Positions 1 to 8,882 of a stretch of DNA of 64,000 nucleotides are shown here, piece by piece (within the stretch, counting starts at the first letter, position 1; each line of letters opens with the position of its first letter). The position numbers were made by a program, and so were the translations under genes. Under the pieces are notes generated by a model. That model worked only from the letters and a program-made list of their open reading frames with translations. It did no database searches and was not told the DNA's origin. Source of the DNA: an uncultured Lachnospiraceae bacterium (GTDB lineage Bacteria > Bacillota > Clostridia > Lachnospirales > Lachnospiraceae). The stretch covers positions 1-64,000 of the forward strand of contig CAJKGK010000013.1 in assembly GCA_905199445.1 (NCBI GenBank), read 5' to 3'.

Positions 1-53
1 AGAGCACACGGTTCATACCCGTGGTGTCGCTGGTTCAAATCCAGTTTCCGCTA
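1..53 (+). tRNA. tRNA with CAU anticodon (Met-type), 5' end cut by window
   Basis: Only the 3' part is in the window. The anticodon arm is CACGG-loop-CCGTG with loop TTCATAC, so the anticodon is CAU. The T arm (GCTGG TTCAAAT CCAGT) and the 3' acceptor strand TTCCGCT plus discriminator A follow. The three anticodon-stem pairs next to the loop are not all G-C, which argues against an initiator. It is an elongator tRNA-Met or a lysidine-modified tRNA-Ile2; the missing half prevents a choice. CCA is not encoded. Confidence 0.85.
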
Positions 54-58
54 CTTTA

Positions 59-98
59 AATACCTTTATTCATCTTTGGATGATTAAAGGTATTTTTT
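59..98 (+). terminator. Terminator after the CAU tRNA
   Basis: A 16-bp inverted repeat with one mismatch (arms at 59-74 and 79-94) has a short loop and is followed by a T run. It lies 6 bases after the tRNA end. Confidence 0.75.
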
Positions 99-160
99 GT
101 TTTTAAAACAGAAAGCTTTCAAATTTATAGGACTTTCCCGCCGCACAGCTCACAGACACA

Positions 161-192
161 AAAAACCGGAAGATCTAAGATCTTCCGGTTTT
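161..192 (-). terminator. Terminator of tRNA-Pro
   Basis: A perfect stem AAAACCGGAAGATC / GATCTTCCGGTTTT has a 3-base loop. Read on the minus strand it ends in a T run 5 bases after tRNA-Pro. Confidence 0.75.
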
Positions 193-196
193 AATA

Positions 197-270
197 TCGG
201 AGTGACAGGATTTGAACCTGCGGCCTCAACAACCCGAATGTTGCGCGATACCAAGCTTCGCTACACCCCG
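197..270 (-). tRNA. tRNA-Pro (CGG)
   Basis: On the minus strand a complete 74-nt cloverleaf can be drawn. The acceptor CGGGGTG pairs with CACTCCG (one G-U pair). The anticodon stem CAACA/TGTTG encloses loop TTCGGGT, giving anticodon CGG. The T loop is GGTTCAAATCC. The CCA end is not encoded. Confidence 0.93.
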
Positions 271-361
271 ATGACAGTTATTATAATAACACTACTCCGA
301 CAAAAATGCAAGTGTTTTTTGATATTTTTTTAAATTTTTTAAACAACTTCGAATATTGATG

Positions 362-1090
362 CTATTTAATCTTTTGAATAGAATGCATTAACGCATCTGC
401 GCCAGAGCGATTGTCGGCCGGAACTGTAAGAATCAGAATATACATCTGCGTTCCGTCTTTACGACAATAATATTCCTGAGCAATATCAATACCATTCTGC
501 ACCAGAGACGTCTTTAATACATAATAAATCAGGCCACCAATCTCCTGCTCTGTAATATTTTCATCAAAAATCTGTTCTCCGGACGCAGCCAGCTGTTCCT
601 TAATAACACCAAGATAATCCTGCGCCGTTACACTTTCTGCCTGATCAGCCGCCAAATCATACGTCATAAAACTAAGATTTTCCGTTGTATCCTTATCACA
701 GATCATAAACTCCTGAGAAGTCGTCTCTTTTTGGGTTGCCCCGGAAACCAGCTTCCAGGAATCCGGCATAGTAAAGGTTAAATTTGCAGCCTCACTGGAA
801 TAAGTCTGCCCATTCCATATGCCAATACCTGCATAGGCATCTTCAGAGCCTTCAGATTCTTCCAGGGATGTTTCATCGGCACTTTCTGTCCCGCTGGTTT
901 TCTCCGCCTTCTGGCTTTGAAGCGTCTCCGTGCTTTCCTCCATGCTCTGAGATGTATCCAAAGTATCTCCTGTCCCAACCTGGGATTCAATGGCATTTAC
1001 AGCCTCCGTCTGTGGATTTTTTGAACCGCCGCAGGCTGTCAAACCGACAGCCAGCAGACACATGCTAAAAAGAACTGACATTTTCTTCAT
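362..1090 (-). CDS. Putative lipoprotein, function unknown
   Basis: This encodes a 242-residue protein with a lipoprotein signal peptide: basic MKK start, hydrophobic core and lipobox LTAC with the modified Cys at about residue 20. An acidic Ser/Thr/Glu-rich linker (about residues 25-85) leads to a C-terminal globular domain that I cannot assign. It should be anchored on the outside of the membrane. It starts 22 bp after the TauE-type permease stop and is probably co-transcribed with it. Nothing identifies a substrate. Confidence 0.8.
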   Translation of the reverse strand: MKKMSVLFSMCLLAVGLTACGGSKNPQTEAVNAIESQVGTGDTLDTSQSMEESTETLQSQKAEKTSGTESADETSLEESEGSEDAYAGIGIWNGQTYSSEAANLTFTMPDSWKLVSGATQKETTSQEFMICDKDTTENLSFMTYDLAADQAESVTAQDYLGVIKEQLAASGEQIFDENITEQEIGGLIYYVLKTSLVQNGIDIAQEYYCRKDGTQMYILILTVPADNRSGADALMHSIQKIK

Positions 1091-1112
1091 CTGTCATTCA
1101 CCTCACATCAAT

Positions 1113-1919
1113 TTAAATTGGAAGCAAACCCAGATATTTCACTGTATTATAAATATTGATCAAAATAATCACAGCCATCAGTGCAATAAATAATTTGTTG
1201 ACTACATTATCATCAATTTTTTTATTAATGCTTCGGCCGGCTATACCGCCCAGCAATCCTGCAGCAACCATTCCCAGCAGCAAAAGCAGGGAAACATCCG
1301 GCACTGTGCGCGTAATGAGCGTCTGCAGAAAGCTTGTCGCCTGAGAAAATAAAATAATATACAGTGAATTTTGAGCCGCAACCTTTGTAGACATCGAAAA
1401 AAAGAAAAATAAAACAACAAGATTAATAGGGCCTCCGCCAATACCCAGAAAAGAAGACATAATTCCAAGTAAAAAACCGATCAAAAGGCACACCGCCTTA
1501 TTTCTGAGATGGTAAGTTTTTATTCGATCTTTCTTTACCGTATAAATCAGAGTGCCCACTGTAATGATTCCAAGAGCAATGGCCTGCACCGCACCAACCG
1601 TATTGGCATCGGTAAAAAGAGAAGCCACCCACTGATACATACTCTTACCGGCCACACCACCTACAGCTGCCCCGATCGCCAAAGGTGTACCTATGCCAAG
1701 CTCAATACCGGAAGTCCCAGAAAGCTTTGAACGCACAACCGAATAACAGGACATCATCAGCACTGTACATCCTGATAAAAAGCCAATTGTAGATACATCC
1801 AGGACTCCAAAAGCATCCAAAACCGGCTTAATAATCACACCGCCGCCAATGCCGCAAATTGCGCCGATAATTGATGCACCAAAACTTACAATAAAGAATA
1901 TTACATACACCAAGCCCAT
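1113..1919 (-). CDS. TauE/SafE-family membrane permease
   Basis: This is a 268-residue integral membrane protein with about eight hydrophobic segments. Two glycine-rich repeats, GAICGIGGGVIIKP near the N-terminus and SFLGIGGGPINL in the middle, are the paired motifs of the TauE/SafE/YfcA family, which exports sulfite, sulfonates or other small anions. The start at 1919 is chosen because GGGAGG lies 6 bases upstream; an in-frame extension to 1961 lacks a good ribosome binding site. The substrate cannot be read from sequence. It is the first gene of a likely two-gene unit with the downstream lipoprotein. Confidence 0.85.
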   Translation of the reverse strand: MGLVYVIFFIVSFGASIIGAICGIGGGVIIKPVLDAFGVLDVSTIGFLSGCTVLMMSCYSVVRSKLSGTSGIELGIGTPLAIGAAVGGVAGKSMYQWVASLFTDANTVGAVQAIALGIITVGTLIYTVKKDRIKTYHLRNKAVCLLIGFLLGIMSSFLGIGGGPINLVVLFFFFSMSTKVAAQNSLYIILFSQATSFLQTLITRTVPDVSLLLLLGMVAAGLLGGIAGRSINKKIDDNVVNKLFIALMAVIILINIYNTVKYLGLLPI

Positions 1920-2327
1920 ATTTAACCTCCCTGTTTCCCCCTGGCATACAAAAGTCGACACCAGAAAATATTAAATTTTTTATAATAAATATAACACAGC
2001 CAATAGGCAAAGTAAAGCGGCTCTCTCAGACGATCCGCCGTTCCCCGCCTCCAACAGTCGAACAAATATTCGAAATCCACTTGAAAACTTTGATTCAATA
2101 TCGTATACTGAGTATACACTCAGTTAAATTCCTCATGCATTTATATCTGTTATCGTGAAATGTAACAAAAAATATTCTTTTTATTCAAACATTGTTTACA
2201 CACAGACAGCTTATGTGATATGTTATACTATCTGATAGTCTGCACTTTTTGTACAGAGCAGCAAAGGCAACGATACCGCTGGTATAAAAGTCATACCATG
2301 CATTTATTTATAGAAGGAGATTTTTTT
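1920..2327. promoter_or_regulatory. Divergent intergenic region with palindromes and a candidate parE promoter
   Basis: This 408-bp gap separates the minus-strand permease from parE. It holds two interlocked inverted repeats: GTATAC-tga-GTATAC (2103-2117) and ACTGAG-6-CTCAGT (2107-2124). They look like a regulator site for the permease. Towards parE, TTTACA (2195-2200) and TATGTT (2219-2224) are 18 bp apart, with an alternative TATACT at 2224-2229. I see no convincing ORF or structured RNA. Confidence 0.4.
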
Positions 2328-4247
2328 ATGGCAAAAACAACTTATGATGCTGACAGCATTTCCGTGCTGGAAGGGCTTGAAGCCGTCCGGAAACGACCTG
2401 GAATGTATATCGGCAGCGTTTCCAGAAAAGGGCTTAACCATTTGATTTATGAAATCGTTGACAATTCTGTCGATGAGCACCTTGCAGGATTTTGCGATCT
2501 CATTGAAGTCTATCTGGAAAAAGACGGTTCAGCTACGATTATAGATAACGGCCGCGGCGTTCCTGTAGGCCTGCATAAAAAAGGCGTTTCAGCAGAACGC
2601 CTTGTATTTACTACACTTCATGCAGGCGGAAAATTTGATGATTCTTCATATAAGACAAGCGGCGGACTTCACGGCGTCGGTTCTTCTGTTGTCAATGCCC
2701 TGTCTGCATGGCTGGATGTGCGCATTTCCAGAGAAGGTTTCATCCATCATGACCGCTACGAAAGAGGAATTCCGGTAATTCAGCTTCAGGACGGTCTTCT
2801 CCCAACCGTAGGGCGCACAAGAAAAACCGGAACCTGCATTCAGTTTCTGCCCGATGATCAGATTTTTGAAAAAACCCGCTTCAAGGCTGATGAAATCAAA
2901 AGCCGACTTCATGAAACCGCTTACCTGAATCCAAAGCTGACCATCATATTTGAAGACCGACGGGAAAATTCCGCTGAGCATATTGAATTTCACGAAGAAG
3001 AAGGTATTATTGGTTTTGTCCGCGATCTGAACAAAAAAAAGGAATGTATTCACGACCCCATTTATTTTAAAGGCGAATCCGAAGGTATCACCGTGGAGGC
3101 CGCCTTCCAGTATGTCAATGAATTTCACGAAAACGTTCTGGGTTTCTGCAATAATATATATAACGCCGAAGGCGGCACACATATTACAGGCTTTAAAACC
3201 ATGTTCACCTCGGTGATGAACAATTACGCCCGGGAGCTGGGCATCTTAAAGGAAAAGGATGCAAATTTTACGGGCGCCGATATCCGCAACGGTATGACCG
3301 CCGTTGTTTCCATCAAACATCCCGCGCCCCGATTTGAAGGTCAGACAAAAACAAAGCTGGATAATCAGGATGCTGCCAGAGCAGCAGGAAAAATTACAGG
3401 AGATGAAATTGTACTATATTTTGACCGAAATGTGGAAACACTCAAAAGCGTCCTCTCCTGCGCCGAAAAAGCCGCAAAAATTCGAAAAAGTGAAGAACGG
3501 GCCAAAACGAACCTCCTGACCAAACAGAAATTTTCCTTTGATTCCAACGGCAAGCTGGCCAACTGCGAAAGCCGGGATCCTGAAAAATGTGAAATTTTTA
3601 TCGTAGAAGGCGACAGCGCCGGCGGCTCCGCCAAAACCGCCCGCAACAGAAATTATCAGGCCATTTTACCGATCCGCGGAAAGATTCTCAACGTAGAAAA
3701 AGCCAGTATCGATAAAGTTCTTGCCAACGCCGAAATCAAAGCAATGATTAATGCTTTTGGCTGCGGATTCTCCGAGGGGTATGGCAATGACTTTGATATT
3801 TCCAAGCTCAGATACCATAAAATTATTATCATGGCCGATGCGGATGTGGACGGCGCGCATATCTGTACACTGCTGCTGACTCTGTTTTACCGATTCATGC
3901 CGGAGCTGATCTATGAAGGCCATGTTTATATCGCCATGCCGCCGCTTTACAAGGCCATGCCTTCCAGAGGCCCGGAGGAATATCTCTACGACGACAAAGC
4001 CCTGGAAAAATACAGAAAAACCCACAAAGGCCCCTTTACCCTCCAGCGCTATAAGGGTCTTGGTGAAATGGATGCCGAACAGCTTTGGGAAACCACACTG
4101 AATCCGGAAACAAGAATTTTAAAGCTTGTGGAAATCGAGGACGCCCGTATGGCTTCTGATGTCACAGAAATGCTGATGGGGACCGATGTCAGTCCCCGGC
4201 GCACCTTTATTTACGAACATGCCCACGATGCCCAACTGGACGTGTAA
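2328..4247 (+). CDS. parE: Type II topoisomerase ATPase subunit, ParE-like
   Basis: This 639-residue protein is the ATPase/TOPRIM subunit of a type II topoisomerase. The GHKL ATPase domain has catalytic Glu42, Asn46 and Asp73, the motif DNGRGVP and the ATP lid GGLHGVGSSVVNALS. The TOPRIM domain shows IVEGDSAGGSA and MADADVDGAH, followed by the C-terminal QRYKGLGEM motif. ATG 2328 follows GAAGGAGA; a longer frame from 2220 has no ribosome binding site. The parC-like gene follows after 53 bp. ParE rather than GyrB is inferred from the partner, which lacks a GyrA box, and from the absence of dnaA/recF nearby. Confidence 0.85.
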   Translation: MAKTTYDADSISVLEGLEAVRKRPGMYIGSVSRKGLNHLIYEIVDNSVDEHLAGFCDLIEVYLEKDGSATIIDNGRGVPVGLHKKGVSAERLVFTTLHAGGKFDDSSYKTSGGLHGVGSSVVNALSAWLDVRISREGFIHHDRYERGIPVIQLQDGLLPTVGRTRKTGTCIQFLPDDQIFEKTRFKADEIKSRLHETAYLNPKLTIIFEDRRENSAEHIEFHEEEGIIGFVRDLNKKKECIHDPIYFKGESEGITVEAAFQYVNEFHENVLGFCNNIYNAEGGTHITGFKTMFTSVMNNYARELGILKEKDANFTGADIRNGMTAVVSIKHPAPRFEGQTKTKLDNQDAARAAGKITGDEIVLYFDRNVETLKSVLSCAEKAAKIRKSEERAKTNLLTKQKFSFDSNGKLANCESRDPEKCEIFIVEGDSAGGSAKTARNRNYQAILPIRGKILNVEKASIDKVLANAEIKAMINAFGCGFSEGYGNDFDISKLRYHKIIIMADADVDGAHICTLLLTLFYRFMPELIYEGHVYIAMPPLYKAMPSRGPEEYLYDDKALEKYRKTHKGPFTLQRYKGLGEMDAEQLWETTLNPETRILKLVEIEDARMASDVTEMLMGTDVSPRRTFIYEHAHDAQLDV

Positions 4248-4300
4248 TGGCAAAACCGCGAAACCATAGGATCCAAAAGACCTAAAGGAGTATAGAGATT

Positions 4301-6544
4301 ATGAACAGTGAAGAACAAATTTTGCGAACAGAATATTCAGATATTATGCAGAAATCATACATCGATTATGCCATGAGCGTTATTATCGCCCGTGCGCTTC
4401 CCGACGTTCGTGACGGACTAAAGCCGGTTCAGCGCCGGACACTTTACGATATGCATGAGCTGGGCATTAAATATGACAAACCTTACCGCAAATGTGCCCG
4501 TATTGTCGGTGATACGATGGGTAAATATCATCCCCATGGGGACAGTTCCATCTATGAATCCCTTGTTGTCATGGCCCAGGACTTTAAAAAAGGGCTTCCC
4601 CTTGTGGATGGCCACGGCAATTTCGGCTCCATCGAAGGGGACGGTGCTGCCGCCATGCGTTATACCGAAGCCCGTCTGGCAAAGGTGACCCAGGAGGCCT
4701 TTCTTTCGGACCTGGATAAAAATGTGGTAGACTTTGTACCAAACTTTGACGAAACAGAAAAAGAGCCCGCCGTTCTGCCTGTGCGTATTCCAAATCTTCT
4801 GGTCAACGGATCTGACGGAATTGCCGTGGGCATGGCAACCAGTATTCCTCCCCATAATCTTGGTGAGGTAATCGATGCAGTCAAGGCCTATATGGATAAC
4901 AGCCAGCTTACCAGCGAAGAACTGCTTGCCTATGTAAAAGGACCAGATTTTCCTACCGGCGGCATTGTCATCAATAAAGATGATCTGAAAGAAATTTACA
5001 CAACCGGCCAGGGTAAAATCCGCCTCAGAGGCAAGGTAGAAATCGAAAAAGGCAAAGGCGGACGGGATCGTCTTGTCATCAGCGAAATCCCATATACGAT
5101 GATTGGTGCCAATATCGGTAAATTTCTCAATGATATTTACGGACTGGTTGAGTCAAAAAAGACAACAGATATTGTGGATATTTCCAATCAGTCTTCCAAG
5201 GAAGGCATACGCATTGTCCTGGAACTGAAAAAAAATGCAGATACAGATCAGCTGATCAATATGCTTTACAAAAAGACCCGTCTGGAAGACACTTTTGGCG
5301 TAAATATGCTGGCTGTCGCCGATGGCCGTCCTGAAACCATGGGGCTTAAAAGTATCATTGAATATTTTCTGGATTTCCAGTATGATCTCACAACAAGAAA
5401 GTATCGTACCCTTTTAAATAAAGAGCTGGAGAAAAAAGAAATTCAGGAAGGGCTGATCAAGGCCTGTAATGTCATTGATCTGATCATCGAAATTCTCAGA
5501 GGCAGCCAGAATATACGCCAGGCCAAAGAATGTCTTGTAAATGGTATTACAGACGGTATCCGTTTTAAGACAAAGGCTTCCCAAAAAGCGGCTGCCCGTC
5601 TGCTTTTTACCGAAAATCAGGCTGCCGCAATTCTGGAAATGCGATTGTATAAGCTGATCGGTCTGGAAATTGAAGCCCTGGAAAAAGAATACGATCAGAC
5701 CCTGAAAAATATTGCATCTTATGAAGATATTCTGGAAAATCATTCCAGCATGTCCATGGTCATCAAAAAAGAACTGGATCAGATCAAAAAAGCTTATGCC
5801 CGCCCCAGAAGAACGATAATTGAAAATGCCAAGGAAGCCGTGTATGAAGAAAAGAAAATCGAGGAAATGCCCGTTGTGTTTTTGATGGATCGTTTCGGCT
5901 ACTGTAAATGTATTGATCCTTCCACCTATGAAAGAAACCGCGAGGCCGCAGACGGGGAAAATAAATATGTGATTTCATGTCTAAACACGGATAAAATCTG
6001 CATTTTCACCGACAGCGGACGGATGCACACCATCAAAGTTCAAGATGCTCCCTACGGCCGTTTCCGCGACAAAGGAACACCGGCCGATAATCTGTGCAAC
6101 TATGACAGCAGCACAGAGCTCATGGTCTATGTGAACAGTCTGACCGCCGTGACCGCTTCCCGGCTGCTCTTTACAACTGCCGGAGGATATTTAAAACAGG
6201 TGGCCGGATCGGAATTTGATGTAACCAAACGCTCCATTGCCGCTACAAAGCTGATGGAAAACGACCGCCTTATTCATATTACCGCAGCGGATGCCAATCA
6301 GCAAATTATTTTGCAGACACATCACGGTTATTTTATCCGTTTTATGTCCTCCGAAATTCCTGAAAAGAAAAAAGGTGCCATCGGCGTTCGGGGAATTAAG
6401 CTGGGCAGTGAAGATCAGGTTGAAAACGTCTACATCACGGATAACATTGGCAGCTTCGGCATCCACTATAAGGATCAGCAAATTATGGCAACCCGAATCA
6501 AACTTACGGCCAGAGATACCAAAGGAACAAAATTAAGAATTTAG
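4301..6544 (+). CDS. parC: Type II topoisomerase DNA-cleavage subunit, ParC-like
   Basis: This 747-residue breakage-reunion subunit has the catalytic tyrosine Tyr121 in MRYTEAR. The quinolone-determining region reads HPHGDSSIYES, with Ser82 and Glu86 at the usual resistance positions. A coiled-coil and tower region is followed by a beta-pinwheel C-terminus. No QRRGGKG-type GyrA box is visible in the C-terminal domain, which fits topoisomerase IV (decatenation) better than gyrase. The start follows AAAGGAG with good spacing. It forms an operon with parE. The gene ends shortly before the tyrS promoter. Confidence 0.85.
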   Translation: MNSEEQILRTEYSDIMQKSYIDYAMSVIIARALPDVRDGLKPVQRRTLYDMHELGIKYDKPYRKCARIVGDTMGKYHPHGDSSIYESLVVMAQDFKKGLPLVDGHGNFGSIEGDGAAAMRYTEARLAKVTQEAFLSDLDKNVVDFVPNFDETEKEPAVLPVRIPNLLVNGSDGIAVGMATSIPPHNLGEVIDAVKAYMDNSQLTSEELLAYVKGPDFPTGGIVINKDDLKEIYTTGQGKIRLRGKVEIEKGKGGRDRLVISEIPYTMIGANIGKFLNDIYGLVESKKTTDIVDISNQSSKEGIRIVLELKKNADTDQLINMLYKKTRLEDTFGVNMLAVADGRPETMGLKSIIEYFLDFQYDLTTRKYRTLLNKELEKKEIQEGLIKACNVIDLIIEILRGSQNIRQAKECLVNGITDGIRFKTKASQKAAARLLFTENQAAAILEMRLYKLIGLEIEALEKEYDQTLKNIASYEDILENHSSMSMVIKKELDQIKKAYARPRRTIIENAKEAVYEEKKIEEMPVVFLMDRFGYCKCIDPSTYERNREAADGENKYVISCLNTDKICIFTDSGRMHTIKVQDAPYGRFRDKGTPADNLCNYDSSTELMVYVNSLTAVTASRLLFTTAGGYLKQVAGSEFDVTKRSIAATKLMENDRLIHITAADANQQIILQTHHGYFIRFMSSEIPEKKKGAIGVRGIKLGSEDQVENVYITDNIGSFGIHYKDQQIMATRIKLTARDTKGTKLRI

Positions 6545-6547
6545 GGC

Positions 6548-6576
6548 TTGCATTTTAAAATACTTTGTGTTATGTT
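6548..6576 (+). promoter_or_regulatory. Candidate tyrS promoter
   Basis: TTGCAT (6548-6553) and TATGTT (6571-6576) are separated by 17 bp and sit just upstream of the T-box leader. Confidence 0.5.
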
Positions 6577-6589
6577 AAATGCAATTGAA

Positions 6590-6880
6590 AAATACACACG
6601 ACCATGAAGGGAACAAGTAGAATTCTGACACTGTCCACAGAAAGCTGCCGGCTGATGAGAGGCGCGGAAAAGACAGATTTTGAATACATCCCGGAGTCGC
6701 AGGCTGAACATCAGATATTTTTTGTTATCTGATCAAGGCTATGCCGGAAGCTACCGTTATATAGCACCGCTTTGTTTGAAGCGGATTAAGGCCGTCACAG
6801 TAATGTGTCGGTAAATTAAAGGTGGTACCACGAAGTCTGATTCTTCGTCCTTTCAGGATGATGATTCGGACTTTTTTAAT
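6590..6880 (+). ncRNA. T-box leader (tyrosine)
   Basis: The leader shows the T-box core AAAGGTGGTACCACGAA (about 6818-6834). This is followed by a terminator hairpin, stem about 6834-6876, ending in a T run. The stem I specifier loop contains GAATACATC with the Tyr codon TAC at 6685-6687, matching the downstream tyrosyl-tRNA synthetase. By family knowledge, uncharged tRNA-Tyr stabilises the antiterminator and turns tyrS on. Confidence 0.93.
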
Positions 6881-6901
6881 GTGCAAAAGGAGGAATAATC
6901 A

Positions 6902-8131
6902 ATGGCAAGTGTATACGATACACTGGTAGAACGTGGGTTTATTGAACAGTGCACCCATGAAAAAGAAGTTCGCGAACTTCTGGAAAAGGAAAAAGTAACA
7001 TTTTATATCGGATTTGACGCAACAGCCGACAGTCTCACAGCCGGACATTTTCTTACAGTAATGGCCATGATGCACATGCAGCAGGCCGGTCATCGCCCTA
7101 TTGCCTTACTCGGCGGCGGTACAACAATGATCGGAGATCCATCGATGCGCTCAGACATGCGTCAGATGATGACCAAAGAACAGATCGATTATAATGCCAT
7201 GCGTTTTAAGGAACAGCTGTCCCGCTTTATCACTTTTGACAATGACAAAGCCATACTGGCCAACAATGCAGACTGGCTTCTGGATTTAAACTATGTGGAT
7301 TTTCTCAGAGACGTAGGCGTTCATTTTTCAGTCAACAAAATGCTGTCCGCTGAATGTTACAAAGCCCGTATGGAAGAAGGTTTAACCTTTTTTGAATTCA
7401 ACTACATGCTGATGCAGTCCTATGATTTTCTTGAACTGAACCGCCGCTATGGCTGTACACTGGAAATGGGCGGCAACGATCAATGGAGCAACATTATCGG
7501 TGGTGTGAATTTAATCCGTGTCAAAGAAAAGAAACCGGCTTTTGGTCTGACATTTAAACTGCTTACCACAAGCGACGGCAAAAAAATGGGAAAAACACAG
7601 AAAGGTGCTGTGTGGCTGGATCCCAACAAGACTTCTCCATACGAATTTTACCAGTACTGGCGTAATATCGAAGATGTTAAAGTGGAAGAATGTCTGGGAC
7701 TGCTCACTTTCCTGCCAATGGAAGAAGTCCGCCGCTTAGGCGCTCTCGAAGGTGCCCAGATCAATAAAGCTAAAGAAGTTCTGGCTTATGAGATTACCAA
7801 AATTGTCCATGGCGAGGAAGAAGCCAAAAAAGCACAGACCGCTGCCCGGTCTCTGTTTACAACAGGTGATGCCGCAGGCAGTGTTCCAACTAAAACTTAT
7901 CCTATGGCTGACCTGGAAAAAGGCATTGACATCATTACCATTCTTGTGGACACCAAACTGGCTCCTACCCGTTCAGAGGCCAGACGTCTTGTCAACCAGG
8001 GCGGCGTAACTGTGAATGATATAAAGGTTCCATCCTTTGATACCGTTTATGGTTCAAAAGACTTTAATGAAAACCAGGCCTTTATGGTTAAAAAAGGGAA
8101 AAAAGGATTCTTCCAGATCAAAGGAGAATAA
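6902..8131 (+). CDS. tyrS: Tyrosyl-tRNA synthetase
   Basis: This 409-residue class I synthetase charges tRNA-Tyr. The HIGH-like motif appears as TAGHF (residues 46-50) and the KMSKS-like loop as KKMGKT (about 228-232). Between them are the tyrosine-pocket motifs YMLMQSYDF and GGNDQW. A C-terminal S4 RNA-binding domain contains SEARRLVNQGGVTVN. Length fits bacterial TyrRS. ATG 6902 follows AAAGGAGG. Expression is set by the tyrosine T-box directly upstream. Confidence 0.96.
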   Translation: MASVYDTLVERGFIEQCTHEKEVRELLEKEKVTFYIGFDATADSLTAGHFLTVMAMMHMQQAGHRPIALLGGGTTMIGDPSMRSDMRQMMTKEQIDYNAMRFKEQLSRFITFDNDKAILANNADWLLDLNYVDFLRDVGVHFSVNKMLSAECYKARMEEGLTFFEFNYMLMQSYDFLELNRRYGCTLEMGGNDQWSNIIGGVNLIRVKEKKPAFGLTFKLLTTSDGKKMGKTQKGAVWLDPNKTSPYEFYQYWRNIEDVKVEECLGLLTFLPMEEVRRLGALEGAQINKAKEVLAYEITKIVHGEEEAKKAQTAARSLFTTGDAAGSVPTKTYPMADLEKGIDIITILVDTKLAPTRSEARRLVNQGGVTVNDIKVPSFDTVYGSKDFNENQAFMVKKGKKGFFQIKGE

Positions 8132-8134
8132 AAA

Positions 8135-8173
8135 AAATTCCGGCGTCTCTTACAGGAGTGCCGGAATTTTTTT
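8135..8173. terminator. Bidirectional terminator between tyrS and bioY
   Basis: The stem AATTCCGGC/GCCGGAATT is flanked by an A run on one side and a T run on the other. It can therefore end both the tyrS and the convergent bioY transcript. Confidence 0.85.
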
Positions 8174-8202
8174 ACAATAATAATTTTTTATTGTATCCAC
8201 CA

Positions 8203-8772
8203 TTAACTGATCACTTTGCGAAGACGCCGTCCAATCCACGCTGCAAGAACCATTTTCACAATATCCCCGGCAAGAAAAGGAAAAACGCAGTACATCAGAC
8301 TGGTCCACAGCCCCATATGGCTGATCCACATAAACCACACCGTTCCAAACAGATAACACACAAACAGTCCGGCCGTCATAGACAAAAGCATTTTAGGAAT
8401 CGTAGCTCCAAAACGTTTGATCAGTGCACCCACAATCAGCGCATCCAAAATATATCCCAGAATGTATCCGCCGGTTTTTCCAAAAAGGATACCCACGCCG
8501 CCGCTAAATCCTGCAAAAACAGGCAGTCCTGCACATCCCATGAGCACATACACAAGCATACTGACAGCACCATACTTCGGTCCCAGCAAAATACCGGATA
8601 AATGGACAGCAAACAGTGCCAGATTTATAGGGATCATAGGCAGCGGAATCTGAATCTGGGAACAAATTCCGGTAAGCGCAGCCATGGCGGCACACATTAC
8701 AAGAATCGTTACAGGAAGTGCCGCCTTTCTTTCATTTTTTAATGTTTTCGTATTTTCTTTTTTACTTACCAT
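8203..8772 (-). CDS. bioY: Biotin transporter BioY (ECF S component)
   Basis: This 189-residue membrane protein has about six hydrophobic segments. Family features are IPLPMIPINLALFAVHLSG near the first segments and the GGVGILFGKTGGYILGY loop. BioY binds biotin and works alone or with the shared ECF ATPases and EcfT, none of which are in this window. The start at 8772 is chosen because GGAGG lies 5 bases upstream; an in-frame codon at 8784 has no such site. The promoter overlaps an inverted repeat of the BirA-operator type, so repression by biotin-bound BirA is inferred. Confidence 0.93.
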   Translation of the reverse strand: MVSKKENTKTLKNERKAALPVTILVMCAAMAALTGICSQIQIPLPMIPINLALFAVHLSGILLGPKYGAVSMLVYVLMGCAGLPVFAGFSGGVGILFGKTGGYILGYILDALIVGALIKRFGATIPKMLLSMTAGLFVCYLFGTVWFMWISHMGLWTSLMYCVFPFLAGDIVKMVLAAWIGRRLRKVIS

Positions 8773-8823
8773 AAAATCCTCCAAACAGGCAATAAACCCA
8801 TTGCCATTTTATTTGTCAAACCT

Positions 8824-8878
8824 ATTGTACGCAATACAAAGAAAAATGTCAACCTATTTTAATAATAGGTTGACATTT
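8824..8878 (-). promoter_or_regulatory. bioY promoter with BirA-type operator, also a terminator-like hairpin
   Basis: On the minus strand TTGACA (8847-8852) and TACAAT (8824-8829) are 17 bp apart. The -35 box lies inside a perfect 15-bp inverted repeat (8844-8858 and 8864-8878). Its half-sites TGTCAACC/GGTTGACA are 13 bp apart, the layout I recall for BirA boxes. The repeat begins 4 bp after the stop of the preceding gene and is followed by TTCTTT, so its RNA form could also terminate that transcript. Confidence 0.75.
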
Positions 8879-8882
8879 AATA

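Noticed and set aside
2646..3182. 178-residue minus-strand ORF inside parE
   Set aside because: It is a frame shadow of a clearly conserved topoisomerase gene, with no ribosome binding site or recognisable domain.
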